Below are positions 23,991-36,362 of a stretch of DNA of 64,000 bases, piece by piece. Origin of the DNA: Salvator merianae (taxonomy: Eukaryota > Chordata > Lepidosauria > Squamata > Teiidae); contig QVOM02000034.1 of NCBI GenBank assembly GCA_003586115.2, positions 19,942,034 through 20,006,033 of the forward strand, given 5' to 3'. The notes under the pieces were generated by a model. It made no database searches. It was not told the origin of the DNA and saw only the letters and a program-made list of their open reading frames with translations. Each line of letters opens with the position of its first letter. Position 1 is the first letter of the stretch. The translations under genes and the position numbers were made by a program.

Positions 23991-24775
23991 ACCAGGAGAC
24001 AGCATTGGTGTTCTTTTATTTATCGTGTACATTTCCTCGGTTTAAGAAAGGCAACTACATATTAAAATAATTTTAATATTAACATTATCAGAGGAATTCT
24101 GAACATGCAGGCCTCACTCCAGATTAGGAAGCAAAGTTTAATTCTGCAAGTGGGTTAAACAGAGTATAGCAGGTTTGTAAATCAATACTCAATTGTTTCA
24201 CTTTCCCCCATCATTATTTTAAGGAATATCTTACACTCAGATTCCAGCATTGTCTAAGATGGCTTTTAGTTTGCACACATAACACCCGCCCCTTACTCGT
24301 TGTTCAGGGAAGACATTTGAATAATTAAAATCAAAACGGTGCAGATTCAGCCTCTACATATTTTCTATATGGCTGGTGGTTCTGCCTGCCTGCAACTCAA
24401 CGACTGGCTTTAAATTAATCCCTTGCTTCTGTATATTCAATAAACTTTCCACTGGTTACAGGAATGGTAAATCCAAGATATTATATTAGGCTGCACCTTT
24501 CCTTCCAGCAAAAGAAATGTGCTCATTTCAGTCGTTAGTAAGTTATAATGGTAACTTAGTGTCCAAGCAGGAGAGTATTACAGCTCTTTGTAAGGAGTCA
24601 GTAGAGCAGCCTGAGCTCTATTTTATACCTTCAAAGCTTGACTAATCCAATTATTTAGTGATTGTGTAATTAGGATGTTGGAGAAATGTGTGAATTTTTA
24701 TTGTATCCTTGGAGTTGCTGTGGACGATTCTTCATTAGGAGTACAGTTTCTTGAGACATGGTCAATAGTTAATTT

Positions 24776-24857
24776 GTAACAGGTTTTTAATGTTGTAACC
24801 CGCCCTGAGACATTCGGGTATAGGGGGATAAAAATGCAAATAATAAATAAATAACAG
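24776..24857 (+). repeat. L2-like 3' tail
   Basis: gttgtaacccgccctgagac, then attcgggtataggggg and an aataaataaataa end. Marks the first clear repeat after the B4GALT5 3' UTR. Confidence 0.55.
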
Positions 24858-25410
24858 AGACATTTTTTTAATAGACCAATATTGGTTCTGTTCATTGATG
24901 TGACCATTTTAGCCATGGCACAGCCAAAAGACTGCTTTGTCCCATCTTCTTCTGTATGAAGGGATACTGAAACAACTTTTATTTCCTTAGGAGAGAGTAT
25001 TTTTTTTTAAGTCTTTTGCCTAGGGAAACAATATTAGAAGTTCATAGTAACAGAGTCCATAGTAGTCCTTGGATTTTCATTTGTAATTCTAATATTGATT
25101 GCAGGGTTCAGTGGGTTTATATAGGAGTAAACTATTTGCTATTCATAGATCCTCATATAATGTCAAGAGTGTTTGTAGAATATATGTTGAGTTTTGTTTC
25201 AACTCAGACAAAACTCCAAAATCATTAAGAATATTCGAAGGTATCCATCAGAACACCTTCTGTTCTGCAGGATGCTCAAGTGGTTCTGAATTCTTTCCAA
25301 GGTAATAGGTAATAATAAAATCACTTTGTGATCCCCCTTCCCTATTGTGAGGCAAGGGCTGCCAAAATGGGAGCCTTATGTCCACTGCCCAAGCTTCAAA
25401 TCATTTAGAC

Positions 25411-25449
25411 ATGATTTTTAATTTGTTTTAAGATTAAATTAAAAATCAT
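25411..25449. repeat. Perfect 14-bp inverted repeat
   Basis: atgatttttaattt (25411-25424) and aaattaaaaatcat (25436-25449) are exact reverse complements with an 11-base spacer. AT-rich; intergenic. Confidence 0.7.
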
Positions 25450-25866
25450 TACAGATCAAGTGTCCAAATAGTTTTTGGAACATTCAAAATGTTCTGATGG
25501 AACAGGGCCTTGTTATGTTCTGAATTTGTAACAAGCCCAAATTTTAAAATGGCATTTTGTCCTGAATTCAGGACAATCAGAATGCCCCATTTTGAACTCA
25601 GAATGTTTTGATACGGAAAGTTCTGCAAACCTTTGATGTCAGTTGTTTCTAGTATCTTCACCAGCAATATCTTGACCATGTTTAAAATTGTCATAACTGG
25701 CCAGTATTTTTTAAAAATGAATTTACTAAATGAAACCAATGCCCATATGGGGTTATCTGGAATTGTTAGTAGCCAGTAGGTCCTTTGTTGGATGTGAGAT
25801 ATTGATAGTCATTTAATCTCTTCAATCTCTGCAAGTTCTATGAAGGTATCTACAAATCAATATATA

Positions 25867-26450
25867 CAGTTGTGAGAAAAAACTTGCGAACCCTTTACAA
25901 TTACCTGCACTCTGGGGTTAATGCAACCTAAATTAGATTGAGTCCTAATACTAAATAAAGAGAGTCTGATTAAACGAGTAACACAAAAATATGTCCAACA
26001 CAAACTGCTATCACTTGAAAAATTATGTGTTTCTTAACTCTGCTAAGGGTGTGATATGAATCCAATCAATGAGAAGGCAATCAAGTGTGAACCTTCCCAT
26101 TTTTTAGAGTATTGATTGTAACCATTGCTCTTCATGACACAATTGGGAGTCAATCATGCTCTCATTAGAAAAGACAGCTGATGACTTTAGAAATAGGCTT
26201 ACCAATCCTAGTGAACCTGGTGAGATTTTTAAAAGTTTGCTACAGGATTATCCTCTATCATCCATAGTCAGGCAGCTAGTGTAAAAGTGAGGATTGGTAG
26301 TGGTGTCAAGACTGTCATTCATCTTTGAACAGTCTTGGAGGAGGGATTCCACAGAGAATAGTCTTTAGAATGGAGCATCTTAGAGCAGAGATAAACAACT
26401 GAATACTAGAATGCCAGAGAGACAGAGCTGATTGTTCAGATGTATAGGGC
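25867..26450 (+). mobile_element. Tc1-like DNA transposon remnant
   Basis: Starts after TA with cagttgtgagaaaaaacttg, the terminal inverted repeat wording of a widespread vertebrate Tc1-like group, followed by gcgaaccctttacaattacc. A catagtcaggcagctagtg block lies inside. I did not find the right terminus, so the end is approximate. Confidence 0.6.
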
Positions 26451-27529
26451 TGAGATGGTGAGGTCAGGGCCTTAGTAAGGGACTGAGTGTCTTATATGGA
26501 TTTGGTGTTCACACTGTAAACTTTGGATAGCAGTTGTGTGTGGACATCATTCTGTCCAATCAGAAGTGGCAAAATGCAAGTGATGTGTGAGGAATAGCTA
26601 AGGAAGCTTTCCACTATGGTGGTTGTGTAGTGAGGAAAAGACAGCCTAAGTTATAAGCCTATGAGCTTTATGTTAATCATCTTGGAATCACTGTGTAAAA
26701 GATACACCCATTATTAAAGCTTGCTTTAAAATTCTGTAATTTACCATCATTTTACACTTGCTATAAATCTGTTGTAATTGAAATCCTTAATTTCAGTATG
26801 GCCCTAGATAACAGAAAAAGAAACCAATACTGTGATTGTACACAAATGAACTAGATTTTCTTGTTTTAATGTTGTTTCTGTTTCAAGTCAAGTTGGCCTG
26901 TTTTTCCATATAACCCTCATCCACACTATTTGCCTTCATATCCTGATCCCAGGGATGTACCCATCTGACCTAAAGACTTAGGTCTCTACAGAACTCATCA
27001 ATTCTGTGGCAGACAAATAGAGATTCCATCATTATTCTCCTAGGAGTAATTATCTGACAAAACCCTGTTCAAATAATGATTCATGTAAGACTTAGTAAAA
27101 ATAACAACGAATTGAAGCAATTCTGTACAGAAGAGGGGTTGAAATACCTTCAGAACAGCCTGCCGAATTGATTGACAGGTAAGGAAATATTTAGTTGATG
27201 TTCTTGCTACTAAAGGAGGTACTAACAAGTTCAAAATCCAGAGGCCCACAAATGTCTTCCAATGAATGCAGTGCCTATGGGATCAATGAGTTCAAGACCC
27301 AGGCCAAGTCATGTCATTCTTACCGTTACCAAATTGTAAGAGTACAGCATTTCTGTTTTTTCAACAAAAGTGTGTCCTGCCTTGGGCATCTTTCACTTAG
27401 ACTACTAAAATGTTTTGCTTTTAGAAGTTCTCCTCCATCTTGCACCCCCAAGACAATGTATCATCTTGCTGCCTAAATCACTGGCGTTTCCTAAATCCTT
27501 TCACTGATGTTCTGTTTGCTTCTGGGTCT

Positions 27530-27710
27530 GGCACAAGTTTTGGTCTCTTATGATCAAAGCCCTGCATGGATTCATACCCTACTACCACCTTGGGAAAACC
27601 TGATGTTGCTGAACTACAGCTCCTGCCATCCTTGATCATTCACCTGGCTGGCTAGAGGTAGTAGGAGTTGCAGCTCAAACACTGCGGAACCACAGGCTTC
27701 CCAACTCTGA
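27530..27710 (+). repeat. L2-like scrap followed by hAT-like palindrome
   Basis: At 27530-27600 a gatcaaagccctgcatggat stretch reads like the IKALHGF block of L2. At 27602-27705, gctgaactacagctcctgcc and agtaggagttgcagctcaa form imperfect inverted arms typical of hAT MITEs. Confidence 0.4.
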
Positions 27711-28067
27711 GATATTAAAGCTATTACCCTGGAATGTTTGTAACTGAAACATTTCATGTTGCTTTGTGATTTATCTTCCCTTTCAGGTCCTTCATCCCCA
27801 TTCTGAAGGATTTTTTATTGCGAACTCCTCAGGGTAGCAACTTATAGTCCTCTATGAAGAGCCGCCCACAATGTATGCTTGATCCTGGTAAACCAGAATC
27901 GGTTGATGGCTTGGGTTTCTCCTCCCATATACAGAAGAGTGGAATTCAGCTGGATTACTAGAGAGGTAGCACTGTTTGGAGTCTTGCGATGGCAACAGGA
28001 AGCATTACTTTTATTCCTTTGTTACTAAAGTGGGTTTCAACAGTGAGAACCATCATGTTAAAACACG

Positions 28068-28507
28068 CTGGGCATTTTCACACTTATGAGATTAGAATGT
28101 TCTAATTAGCATGGTTTGGGCTGGTCAGGTTCAGGTATGGTGCAGACTGTTTGCACCTGTCAGTGCTGGAACACTCTGCAAGCTGACCAGCGCTGGAAGC
28201 AGTGCAAATGGGAGGGCACTAGTGATGTAGCTGGGTCCAGACCTGGGTCTGAAATGGCTGCCAAGGTCCAGACCCCAAGGTCCAAACCTGGCTGCGAACC
28301 GTCGGACTGTGCCTGTGCAGCCATGCCAGCCCCACCCTGCCGGCATTCCAAACCTGGAAATGGTGTGAACGCACCTTCCCTGATCTGCACCTGATTGTAC
28401 AGGTCAGGTTGGAGACTACAGTTTAGGTGGGGCTGTTTACAAGTGCGAATGCTGTGTTCCAGCGAGTGTCCTGGAATGTTCCACTCATTAAGTGTGAACA
28501 CACCCAG
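28068..28507. mobile_element. Palindromic MITE-like element, family A
   Basis: The left end ctgggcattttcacactta and the reverse complement of the right end, ctgggtgtgttcacactta, match closely. The 440-bp body is GC-richer than its flanks and codes for nothing recognisable. It shares its termini, though not its core, with other family A copies (35941, 40085, 47655, 63060). No target duplication identified. Confidence 0.6.
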
Positions 28508-30499
28508 TAAGCATAGTAGAATTACCATAGAGTTCCTTCTCCATTTATCTACTCCGCAATGCAACATTTTGCAAGCTTCAAAAAGCTAGGTAGAAAACTG
28601 ATCAATACTGGCACCAATTTAATTCCAAGGAGATGTTCCACAGCACGCACACACTCATGCATGTGTATATGTGTAGTACTAGATCCAGGGTGTCCAGGTG
28701 TCCAGTATCTTAAAGTAGTGTAATGAAAGCATCACTAGCTTTTCTAAGATCACAGACAGGACAAGATAGGGAAAAACTAGTTTAAACGAAGCAGACACTG
28801 TTAAAAAGCCTTAATAAAGACAAACTGATTATCAGAATCTAACTAGCTGTTTTTCTTCTCCAGCCATTTGCCCTAACTATATACCACAATGCAAAAGCAT
28901 TTTCCAAAGTCTTGATAAGAAAGAGCTAAATATCTGCAACTTTACAAGGAGTGGATATTGTACCAATCAATAAACCTTGTACCTATTTGAAATCTAATCT
29001 TTTTGTAATATTCTATGTGGCGTTCATGAGCCAACAAACTGGAATGACTCACTAGGGAGTAAATACAGTTTATTTCTACAGCGTCGTCAGGACAATAAAC
29101 AGGAGGAGATGCATCCAACTCAGTCCTTTTAAATATTTCACTAACAGCATAAATACTGCATGGGTGATACAGACAGAAAAATCAACTTAGGGAAACATAC
29201 ACCACACTTCTATGTACAATTGTTTCTGCTAGGAAGGGATTTAGGAAGCCCAGTTCAAGTCCAGTTATGGAAAGCAGAGTGCAGGAGGATCTTTAATACC
29301 AGTTGTCAAACTCTTTGGATACTCTGTAAGGGGTTCCTTAAGGACTTTCTCAACAGAAGACAAGACTCTGGTTATGTATCCAAGTGCAGAAACTAGTATC
29401 TTCTGCTGTAGTTCAGTTTTATAGCAGAAACTCATTTGCTATGGGCATGAAATGTGGACAGATGATGGCCTGAAAAAAATGATTATACTTAGCAAAGTTT
29501 ATGGAGGTGGGAGAAGGCAAGGTGGATAAGATGGGGTCAGAGATGATTGACATGTCTCTTGAATAGGCTTGTGCTTATTTTTGTTTGACACTTCCAAATT
29601 AGCTGGAGTTGTGCGTGTGATTTGCGCAGGTGCAGAGAGTCTAAATGCTCTTGTGTGCTGACAGCTCTGCTCATAAAGGGAGCAGAAATGGCAACTGCTT
29701 CATGAAGACTGTGCAGGGGAGTTCCCTGTTTATCCTGAGGGCTTGCCTGCATTTTACCTACCTCTAGCCGTTATAGAGAGCCCAGACTTGTTGGTGGAAG
29801 CACCCACAAATCCATCACCTCTTTACTCCAGTTCGGACACATTAAAGAAAAGTTTACCCTTCAGTCTATGAGATCTCACAAAAGATGTGATAGTATGACA
29901 AGCATTTGTGCATACAATTTACCAGGAGCTGAATCCAGCTCAGTGGCACTTAACAACAACTCCAGGTATCTCAACAGACTTGTCCAGGAGGAATATGTTA
30001 AAATTTGCGATCCATTGTTGGAGCACATGGTTTTTTGTGCTTACCAAAGAGCCCTGCTTTGTTTTTTAATTGGCTATGTAGATTAATCATTTTTAGCTGG
30101 ATGATCAAATGGTCTGAATCTATTAAGGCAATTTCTTTATTTCTTCCTGGAGTGGGAAACTGGTGAATTCAAAGTATTGGCACTTCAAGAATTAGGAACT
30201 TTGAGAATGGGGGTCTAGTGATACCTGACCAGCTACAACTTTTAGAACCCTATTCTAAATGTTGATATATGACCAGTTGGGTATCTTATTGAACACTTCA
30301 GAATTTAACATATCTGAACATAGCCTGATACATTAAAAATCAGACTTTTGGTTCCTCTGCTAGTACGGTGCTTGTACAAGCACACATTTCTGTTTTGTCT
30401 CGTGGGAAGAGTTTACACAGATTGCAAAGATTATGGAATTCCCTAGGCTATTTACACTATCTTAATACTTCTTAAGAAAAGTAAAAGTTGACTGACACA

Positions 30500-30597
30500 A
30501 TTATGTACATCTAAAGGGCGGCTACTGTGAGAGTCAGGATGCTGGACTAGATGGGCTGTGGCCTGATCCAGCAGGATGCCTCTTATGTTCTTATGTA
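30500..30597 (+). mobile_element. CR1/L3-like LINE 3' end
   Basis: caggatgctggactagatgg, then gcctgatccagcagg and a cttatgttcttatg tail, the usual end of this reptile LINE family. Confidence 0.65.
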
Positions 30598-31118
30598 CTT
30601 TGAATCTTGAGCTGTGAAATAGGTTTCTCAACCTAGGGAGAAATTCTCTGGGATTGATGTAATCCCTGACTGCCTTTTCCCTTCCTTTCATTTTGATGAA
30701 ACTTTTTCTTTCTCCATTACACAGCAAGGCTTGAAGCTGACTTAGCTGCTATTGTTGTTGATTAATTTAGTTTCAGAAATAGCTTTTTATTAATAAATAT
30801 TTTAGGGCAGAGTAAAGATGTATGGCTTGGCTTGAGTAGAAATGTCCTGGGCAGCAACTTCCTGGAAACTGAAAATCGACATACCAGAAATTAAAAATTA
30901 GCTATGTAACTTGTTAGTCATGGGAGGAAATATGGAAATCCCCAGCAAAAAATACTACTACTTTGCCTTACAAGAGTGCTAAATAGATTAGTGATTACAT
31001 AGAAGTGGGAGGGGGTGGGTGAGGATTTCTCACCATTTCCTTACTTTCTTGCAGCTCCAATTTATGAATTAGTACTGATACATAAAAGATTCAAAGCACT
31101 TATTAATTCAGTAAATGC

Positions 31119-31350
31119 AGGGCTGGGGAACTATTGACCTGCCCCACTATTGTTGGCTTACAATGTACGCCATTCCTCCTGGCCTTGTCTGAAGCTGACA
31201 GAAACTGAAGCCCATCTGGAGATTCACAGTTTTCCAGTCCTTTCAATAGTTACTGGATTTACATCCACCAACCTAGTTGGTTTAGAATGATCCTTTCTCT
31301 CATCTACAGCCACTGTAGTTGATGGGAGTTGCAGATTAAAACTGCACATT
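31119..31350. repeat. Decayed hAT-like element
   Basis: cagggctggggaactattga at the left and a gatgggagttgcagat block near 31322 resemble the hAT MITE wording seen elsewhere. Weak. Confidence 0.35.
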
Positions 31351-31434
31351 GGTTTAGGGCATTTTCAGGAGATTTGACAGTGTATGATGCAGCTTGATAA
31401 CATGGATTTGGCTACAGTGACATAATAGTTAATA

Positions 31435-31605
31435 TAAGGAACATAAGAAGAGCCCAGCTGGATCAGTCCACAGACTATTTGTTCCAGCATCCTGTTGCAC
31501 ACAATGGCCCACCAATTGCTTCTAAGCATTCTTAAGCAGAAGACAAAGGCAAAACCTTCATCTGCTCTCGACTCCCTATAAATAGTCTTTAGAAGCATCC
31601 TGCCT
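31435..31605 (-). mobile_element. CR1/L3-like LINE 3' end, antisense
   Basis: Starts aaggaacataagaagagccc, then gctggatcagtcc, agcatcctgttgc and cttaagcagaagac. Aligns with the 41465 copy. Confidence 0.65.
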
Positions 31606-33367
31606 GTCTCAGCTGAATACTGACTTTACCCAAAGGGGGCTTGGATTCAAACCTCTATTTAATTATGAATCTTGCAAGGTGATCTTTGAACTTCCACTAA
31701 GATTTTTTGAGGGATGGGGTCATGGTTGCCTTTATTTTATGTCCCTTTGCTAAATGCTGTCGTAACATCTGTATGGTACAGAAATCTCCATCATGTAACT
31801 TCAGGATGACTATACATCTCTAGCTTCTTTGTCCCTCAAGTTTCAACACCCAATCTAATCACCTCCTTTTGATAACTTTAGAAAGAGAGATAAACTATTG
31901 TTATAGAATGCATTCTTACGATCTGTTTTAACTTTTATGTTACCTGCTTAGTGTCTACTGATAACCTATATGGCCAAAGCTACTCTGCAGATAAAATTAG
32001 CCCAGGGAGCCTATGCAACAAGGCTGGCTATAAAAAAGGTACATATATATATACCCCTCCAAATTCCTTACAGTATGGTTAAAAAAGCAAACAACAGATT
32101 CCATGGGATAGAGTGAAAATGGTACAGGAAGAGACAAAAGAAAGATCAGGACATGGTATATAGAAAGGAGAAGTGAAAGGACACAGACTTTTTATTCATG
32201 TAAGAAGGGAAGTAGGCAGAAGTCACCATCTTTATAAATAGAACATCTGTGATCACACTGATTTTTTTGGTCTTTTTTTAGCTTTGCATTCTTGCCCAAG
32301 ACTCAGGCAATTCACATTGAGAAGGCCTCTATCCCTAGCATATATGGTCTTCCATCTCCGTACTCCCTTCTCTTGTATTTGCTTTCACTCCATCCATACA
32401 GTTAAGTCTAGCACTTGCCTGGACATTAGGAAGCTTCAGAGGTGTGGTGTTCATTCTGTTTCAGAGCTTCCATTAGACAGCCATTGGAGGCCTATGACAT
32501 TTTGCAATATTTGACTTTGTGGATAAGTGTTCAAATTCTGCATAGGTCAGACAGACTGTTTTCAAACACACCCATAAAGCAAATTTCTTTGCTTCACCCC
32601 AAATCTCTAAGCGGTGTCCCTTCATTCTCTGATACTGGATCTGCAGAACCCCCAAATCTCAGCTCGGTGCTTGTCCCAATCTGTTTTATGTTCTTACTTC
32701 TCTTCGTACAACCCTCTAGATTATGTTATCCGTAACTGTGGCAGGAAGGGAGCTTTTCTCTGTCTGAGGCGAGGGGACTGGTACATAAGGGTAAGCTGGA
32801 CCACTGTTCCACCATATTCAGTAGCTCAATGCTTGAGTATTCTCTCCCCTGCTCCTTCGTGCATATTTCAATTCAGGGTTCACTAAAATGTGCATAATCC
32901 ACTAAGTACAGTGGGGTCAATTTTCATGTGGGTTTGAACTGAACAGCAGCCTTCACAGTGTCTATTCTGACCCCTGGTATAACCTCAGCTCAGTGTCTTC
33001 CTACCAGACTCACCAGCTACAGTGCTTCATGTGGAGTATAGTCATTCCTAGTCATTCCTGGTTTTAATAGCATGGGTTTTTATGTACCCCTCCAGTACTG
33101 TATAAGGTTATGGTATCTATAGTCAACAAAACTTACCTATTCATAAAGTAGTAGCAGGAACTGAGGACACCTCTCCACTTCCAGGTGGAGTTAGCTCCGA
33201 GCAGGGAGGTGCGGTGTGAAAAGGTGTCCTCCTCGCCTCCAATCCAGGCTGAGGAGGTGCCATTTTCCTTGGTGCCTCTGAGCAGGGTGGAAAGAAGCCA
33301 CCCTGCAATGGAGGCACCTCCGTGAGCAATCACGCTGGAAAATAGCCTGCAAAATTGCTCTGAAGGC

Positions 33368-33415
33368 ACCTGCTGCTGTTGCTGCTGCTGCTGGAAATGG
33401 AAATGGAAATGGAAA
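33368..33415. repeat. (CTG)n and (GGAAAT)n simple repeats
   Basis: Interrupted CTG/TTG triplets followed by four GGAAAT units. It makes short poly-Q/poly-A-like open frames on the minus strand that I do not regard as genes. Confidence 0.85.
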
Positions 33416-33814
33416 CACAACAGCAGGGGATGCCTTCTTTGACTTTTGGAGGTTCCCCATTCAGGTAAATGGAGATATGACACTTCTGCTCATTTTTTTT
33501 TTTAGTTTCTCTCAGTTTCCACCTCAGTTTTTGCAAGTGTTCATTGTCTTGGGGTTCTCCAGGCAGAGAACCCTTGCAAAAAAAAAAAAAAAAAAAGAGA
33601 TGACCCTACTATCCCCAGGTCATCTTGTGAATATCCCAGGCTATTAGTACTACAACATATTTTGCTTGCAGCGAACACATCGTGATAATGACGTCTACAT
33701 TTCTCATCATATACTATAGATCAGCATAGTTCACAAGCTCAGATTTGGAATCAAATCCCTTCTAATCAGCTGGACTGCCTGATCAAGCTGCAATGTATGG
33801 CATTTGGAGGGAGT

Positions 33815-34540
33815 TATTGTTCAGTCACTATGCTGTGCCCAGCTTTTGTGACCCCATGAACCCAAGCACACAAGGCCCTTCTGTCCTTTACTCAGGGGCG
33901 GCAGTGGGGGGCGGCAGTGGGGGCGGTTCGCCCCGGGGGCCAGGTCCCTGCCCGCCAGTGTGCCTGGCCCACCCGCCCGCCGGTACGCTCGCTGATACGC
34001 TCACTCGCCCCACCTGCTGGCCGGCCGGCCGGCCGGCAGTCATCGGGGCAGCAGCGGGAGTAGGAGGCCGCAGGGCGGGGCTCCCTCACTAGCGCTCGTC
34101 TGCTGCCGCTTCGCCCCGGGCAGCAGAACTTTTCACTACGCCACTGCCTTTACTGCCTCTCAAAGTTTGCCCAAGCTTATGTTCGTTGCTCCCATTACAC
34201 TCTCTATCCATCTCATCCTCTGCCATCCACTTCTCCTTTTGCCTTCAATCTTTCCCAGCATCAGGTCTTTTCCAGTGAGTCCTGTCTTCTCATTATTTTG
34301 TGGCCAGAGTATTTGAGCTTCAGCTTCAGTATATGTCCTTCCAATGAACAGTCAAGGTTGACTGTCTTTAGTATGGACTGGTTTGATCTCCTTGCAGTCC
34401 AAGGGGCTCTCAAAAGTCTTATCCAGCACCACAATTCGAAAGTCGATTCTTTGGCACTCAGCTTTCTTATGGTACAACTCTCACAGCCATACATTACTAC
34501 TGGGAAAACCATAGCTTGGATTACAATGCTGGAAAGTACA
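33815..34540 (-). mobile_element. BovB (RTE) LINE 3' end, interrupted by a hAT element
   Basis: On the minus strand 34261-34512 encodes FPVVMYGCESCTIRK, FELWCWIRLLRAPWTARRSN and LEGHILKLKLKYSGH, the C-terminal end of BovB reverse transcriptase. The 3' untranslated end (ccatctcatcctctgccatc, gaccccatgaac, ttcagtcact on +) continues to about 33815. The 254-bp insertion at 33893-34146 splits it. Stops and indels show it is inactive. Confidence 0.88.
33893..34146. mobile_element. GC-rich hAT MITE nested in BovB
   Basis: Flanked by a perfect 8-bp target duplication CCTTTACT (33885-33892 and 34147-34154). Left end CAGGGGCGG, right end (reverse complement) CAGTGGCGT. The body is strikingly GC- and CpG-rich (ggccggccggccggccgg) compared with the AT-rich surroundings. 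An 8-bp duplication and a CAG terminus point to the hAT superfamily. Since it splits BovB cleanly it is the younger of the two. Confidence 0.85.
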
Positions 34541-35099
34541 TGATCAAAAACCCCTTTCTTACTTTACTGATTGCAAGGAGTGTTCAGTGGTCATACTATT
34601 TTGGTGGCCATGACTGAACACAGTGACACTGCAAATGCAAATCAGCGTATGCAACGGTTTCCTGCATGGTTGAACACACCCAGTTTCTACCAAAGCAAGT
34701 TTCTGCAGATTGACTTCATGGTGCACTTATCTGGCAACCACCTCAGAATTTTTGTGCAGTCACATGATGTGCTCTTATAGACTGACAAATAGAGTAGTGC
34801 TTTGGACCCAATAGCAGAGGAGCAGCAGTGGCAAGAACTGTCACATGTCGAAATGGATGAGATCAAAGGAGATTTGCTAGCACTCTGTCAGCTTCGAATG
34901 AAGTCTACAAGCCAGTGCCCAGCAGTCTCATTAGGCTCTGGTTACACCTATCTGCCCTGGCCACCCCTGACAAAATGAATGAATGAACAACTGAGATATG
35001 AATCAGCCCCAAGGCACAGATTTGTGCATGCATAATCTAGAAAATAAGAATGCAATTTAAATAGAAATGCATGTCATCCTTGGCCACACTGATTTGCCT

Positions 35100-35460
35100 T
35101 TTGAAGATGGCTTGGAAGCTGCAACTGGTCCAGTATACAGTAGCAAGGCTGCTGACAAACATCACTGGCCAGACAAACATCATGCAGGTCTTAAAGGAGC
35201 TGCACTGTTTGCCAATTTGCTATTGAGCACAGTTCAAGGTTTCAATTTTGAATTATAATGCCATAAATGACTTGAGTTGAAAATTTTGAAAAGGACCACC
35301 TCCTGCCGTACAGATCTGCCCCCCTATTAAGACCTGCTGGAGAAGCCTTCCTGGCAATGCCACCACCCTCAGAAGCTCAAAGGGTGGGCACCCATAAGAG
35401 AGTCTTCTCCGTGATCATTCCCAGGCTCTAGAATAGCCTCCCTTCTGAGGCCACATCTCC
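35100..35460 (+). mobile_element. L2-like LINE fragment
   Basis: Encodes the LQLVQ-like block (gctgcaactggtccagtata), the QFKV block (cagttcaaggtttcaa) and a gagagtcttctccgtgatca block (ESLLRD), in order and with frame breaks. Confidence 0.6.
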
Positions 35461-35539
35461 ACATGGCTTTCAAACTGGCCTGAAGGTGCATTGAAATCAC
35501 CTCATCTCCACAGTTCCCCATGTCAAAGGGGTGTGAGGA

Positions 35540-35710
35540 TGCATGGAGCAACTAGATACTGTCTCCAGGTTGGAGAGAAGGGCAGGGTGTCTCTAAAGGC
35601 CATTTGCAGGGAATCAAGAGCAAGTGAAGGTTTTGCCTTTGTCTTCTGGGTGAGACAGGACGCTGGACTACATGGGTTGTGGTCTGACCCAGCAGGTCTC
35701 TTCTTCCATT
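35540..35710 (+). mobile_element. CR1/L3-like LINE 3' end
   Basis: gatactgtctccaggttgga, then ggccatttgcagggaatcaa, then acgctggactacatggg and ctgacccagcagg. Same family as 57355. Confidence 0.65.
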
Positions 35711-35940
35711 CTGTTATGGTCAATCTCCCTCTAAGTTGTGAAAACTTAAGTGTGTGAAAAGCAGCTGTGGTCTGGGTGTTTTGTATTCAGCTGCTAATTA
35801 TTGCTAACCAACTTCGGGCCCTCAGCAGCTCTTCCGTATATGAACGGGTAGGCCTGCATTTGTTGCTAAATAACAACTGCCAACAGCTTTAGAAAAGGCT
35901 TTATTCAGCAACACTTGGGGGACTACCTAGAATCTGACCC

Positions 35941-36362
35941 TGGGACTTTTTGCACGCTCTCTAGTGAAGTGCGTCCACACTGCACAGAGGCCCTCATGAT
36001 CAGGAGCAGGCTATAGCCACTCCTTATCACTACTTGCTGTGGAGCACGAAATTGTGCTTCATAGCTGTACTGGGAGCAGCTGGACTGCTCCTAGTACATA
36101 GTGTTTGCTCCTTCTTCCAGGTACAAGCACTTCATGCCATAGCTGCAACTGTCCTGCGTTCTCGTTCACCACAGCAGCAGCCAGAGGTTTCCCCAGCCAC
36201 TGTCATGGTGTGGGCCTCCAGCATTCTCACTGTGAATTCTGGAAGCCCATTGCTGGGATGTTCCAGCGCTTGCAGTGCGAATGGTTGCCATACCATGAGG
36301 TCTGTTCCACCATGGAATGTTCGCTTACAAACATTCCATGGTGGAAAGTGCGGACAGGCCCT
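35941..36362. mobile_element. Palindromic MITE-like element, family A
   Basis: Left end tgggactttttgcacgct; right end ggtggaaagtgcggacaggc and cct. Core blocks gctgtactgggagcagctgg and actgctcctagtac are shared with the 47655 copy, and in reverse orientation with 63060. Confidence 0.6.

Larger units (their letters stand above)
23991..28067. other. Intergenic, downstream of B4GALT5
   Basis: Apart from the L2-like tail, the 25411 hairpin, the Tc1-like remnant and the 27530 scraps, I see nothing recognisable. No exon-like open frame with splice sites. Confidence 0.6.
28508..33814. other. Intergenic with short LINE and hAT scraps
   Basis: Contains the CR1/L3-like tails, hAT scrap and simple repeats listed. 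The rest, including 28510-30490 and 31610-33360, shows no gene I can support. A poly(A) run of 18 lies at about 33579-33596. Confidence 0.6.

Noticed and set aside
28160..28567. 135-residue open frame on - with overlapping + frame
   Set aside because: Lies across a family A MITE-like element and its edge; no protein signal.
33133..33536. Overlapping open frames with poly-Gln/poly-Ala
   Set aside because: Caused by the (CTG)n and (GGAAAT)n tracts; no other protein signal.
33893..34092. CpG-rich block that looks like a CpG-island promoter
   Set aside because: Its edges coincide with a perfect 8-bp target duplication, so it is a transposon. No transcript start is supported.
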